In this document: positions 63,101 through 64,000 of the stretch, piece by piece | How positions within the stretch are numbered: the stretch's first letter is position 1 | Layout of the letters: the number at the start of each line of letters is the position of its first letter | Assembly: GCF_041260155.1 (NCBI RefSeq) | Contig: NC_091931.1 | Span: 49,255,758-49,319,757, forward strand | DNA length: 64,000 nucleotides | Direction of reading: 5' to 3' | Origin: Ptychodera flava | Taxonomy: Eukaryota; Hemichordata; Enteropneusta; Ptychoderidae | Notes under the pieces: model-generated | Told to the model about the DNA's origin: nothing | Database searches by the model: none | What the model saw: the letters and a program-made list of their open reading frames with translations, nothing else | Translations under genes and position numbers: made by a program

Positions 63101-64000
63101 CCAAACAAAAAGTAAGTCTTTATAACTATTTTGCATAATAGCATCAGGGAAACTTGGGGCAGCAATTAAAAAAAAAATAAGTTATTCAATACGATCGGTC
63201 CTTCATGTCAAATCTATTTTTGAAACTGTTTTCCACAAAAGACATTTGGTCTTGTATCAAGAAGTCAGCTTGATCATTTCTTTCTAGTATAATGGTCCTT
63301 GCAAGACTGAATTAAACCGATCCTTGTTCTAAGTATCCTGTGTAAAGGATGGCACAATAACTTTTGCTGTAAAATTTGAAAAAGACTACAGCTGCTTGTA
63401 GTAAAAGTATAGAGGACCCACTGAAAAAATTTCAACAAATTTTCCAAACGATACAAAAGTCAAATAAATCCTGTTTGTACACAGGTAACATAAAGGGATA
63501 TTCTGTGTATAAATAATCCACCTGCTCAAGAGAAATTGATTTGCTAGTTAGTGTCAAAGACATGCAGCATTTTTTTTAACTTAAGAAATTGCCATGAGTG
63601 AGCTCATGACGTTCATCAAATCTACAATGGAATTTAAAGGACAACTTGGCTAAACCATGTCAACAACTGGCTAGAACTAAATGTAAACCAATCTATATGA
63701 ACTAAAGAATACATCATGATTGAGAAAGAGCATGAAAAAATTTAAATAATGTTGGGCAAACATTTGGTAACGCAGTAATGGCGACAAAATCCAACAGTGG
63801 TCAGTGATCAAGATAAGATTTGCCATTCCACTGGTTGATACACCATGGAATACGATGACATTTTCTGTAAGCAAAGCATGAACTACAATCACACTTCAGG
63901 GACTGTTGAATTTACAGAAATACAAAATAGATTCAATTTATCTTGATGTGATCAGAACTGATGATGTGAGTCATTGTCTTTTATCTTAGTCAATACAGAT

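Larger units (their letters stand above)
58366..64000. other. right flank, no gene seen
   Basis: AT-rich DNA with a large inverted repeat, a strong hairpin and one MITE, listed separately. I find no exon with good coding signal and splice sites. It may be intergenic or a long intron of a gene beyond the window. The stretch 61890-62230 is purine-rich with repeated GGGTTAG/GGGGTT words but no clean unit. Confidence 0.45.

Noticed and set aside
58366-64000. Exons of a further gene on the right
   Set aside because: Short frames only, none with family resemblance or convincing splice sites.
1-64000. CRISPR arrays, bacterial operons, rRNA or tRNA genes
   Set aside because: The DNA is clearly animal with spliced genes; no regular spaced repeats, tRNA cloverleaf or rRNA sequence was noticed.

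Overview
The window is animal nuclear DNA. It holds large multi-exon genes with GT-AG introns, AT-rich introns and intergenic DNA, many short inverted-repeat transposons, a CR1/L2-type LINE and a Penelope-like reverse transcriptase fragment. The repeat mix and the loose human SGLT1-like gene structure suggest a marine invertebrate, perhaps an invertebrate deuterostome such as a hemichordate, echinoderm or amphioxus. That placement is inference; I cannot name a species.

The main content is three complete SLC5 (sodium/solute symporter, SGLT-type) genes, head to tail on the minus strand: gene C (53826 to 42363), gene B (34824 to 20659) and gene A (18463 to 1795). I rebuilt each from splice sites and reading phase. 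Each has 15 exons, and exons 1 to 13 have identical lengths in all three (96, 72, 105, 60, 105, 106, 81, 206, 136, 108, 151, 169 and 216 nt). Only exons 14 and 15, which encode the cytosolic loop and the last membrane helix, differ. The predicted proteins are 686 (A), 680 (B) and 675 (C) residues with no internal stops. All keep most core SLC5 positions, but the sugar-contacting His of SGLT1 (His83) is replaced in all three (Asn, Asn, Thr), and Asp294 is Asn in all three. They are therefore probably Na+-coupled transporters whose substrate should not be assumed to be glucose.

The introns and spacers have collected mobile DNA. Gene A intron 10 holds an interrupted Penelope-like RT fragment and fold-back repeats, and intron 11 holds a TTAA-flanked element with a THAP-like relic. 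Gene B intron 8 holds a dead LINE in antisense. Gene B intron 7 holds two adjacent MITEs, one ending 14 nt from the exon 7 splice site. The 7.5 kb gap between B and C holds a 3.4 kb inverted-repeat element with a nested palindrome. Gene C carries a 24-bp minisatellite and a TTAA repeat pair.

To the right, divergent from gene C, a two-exon plus-strand gene (56320 to 58365) encodes a 567-residue protein with a basic N-terminal half and a long coiled coil; I do not recognise it. From 58.4 to 64 kb I see no gene, only a large inverted repeat, a near-perfect 27-bp-arm hairpin and a MITE related to one in gene A.
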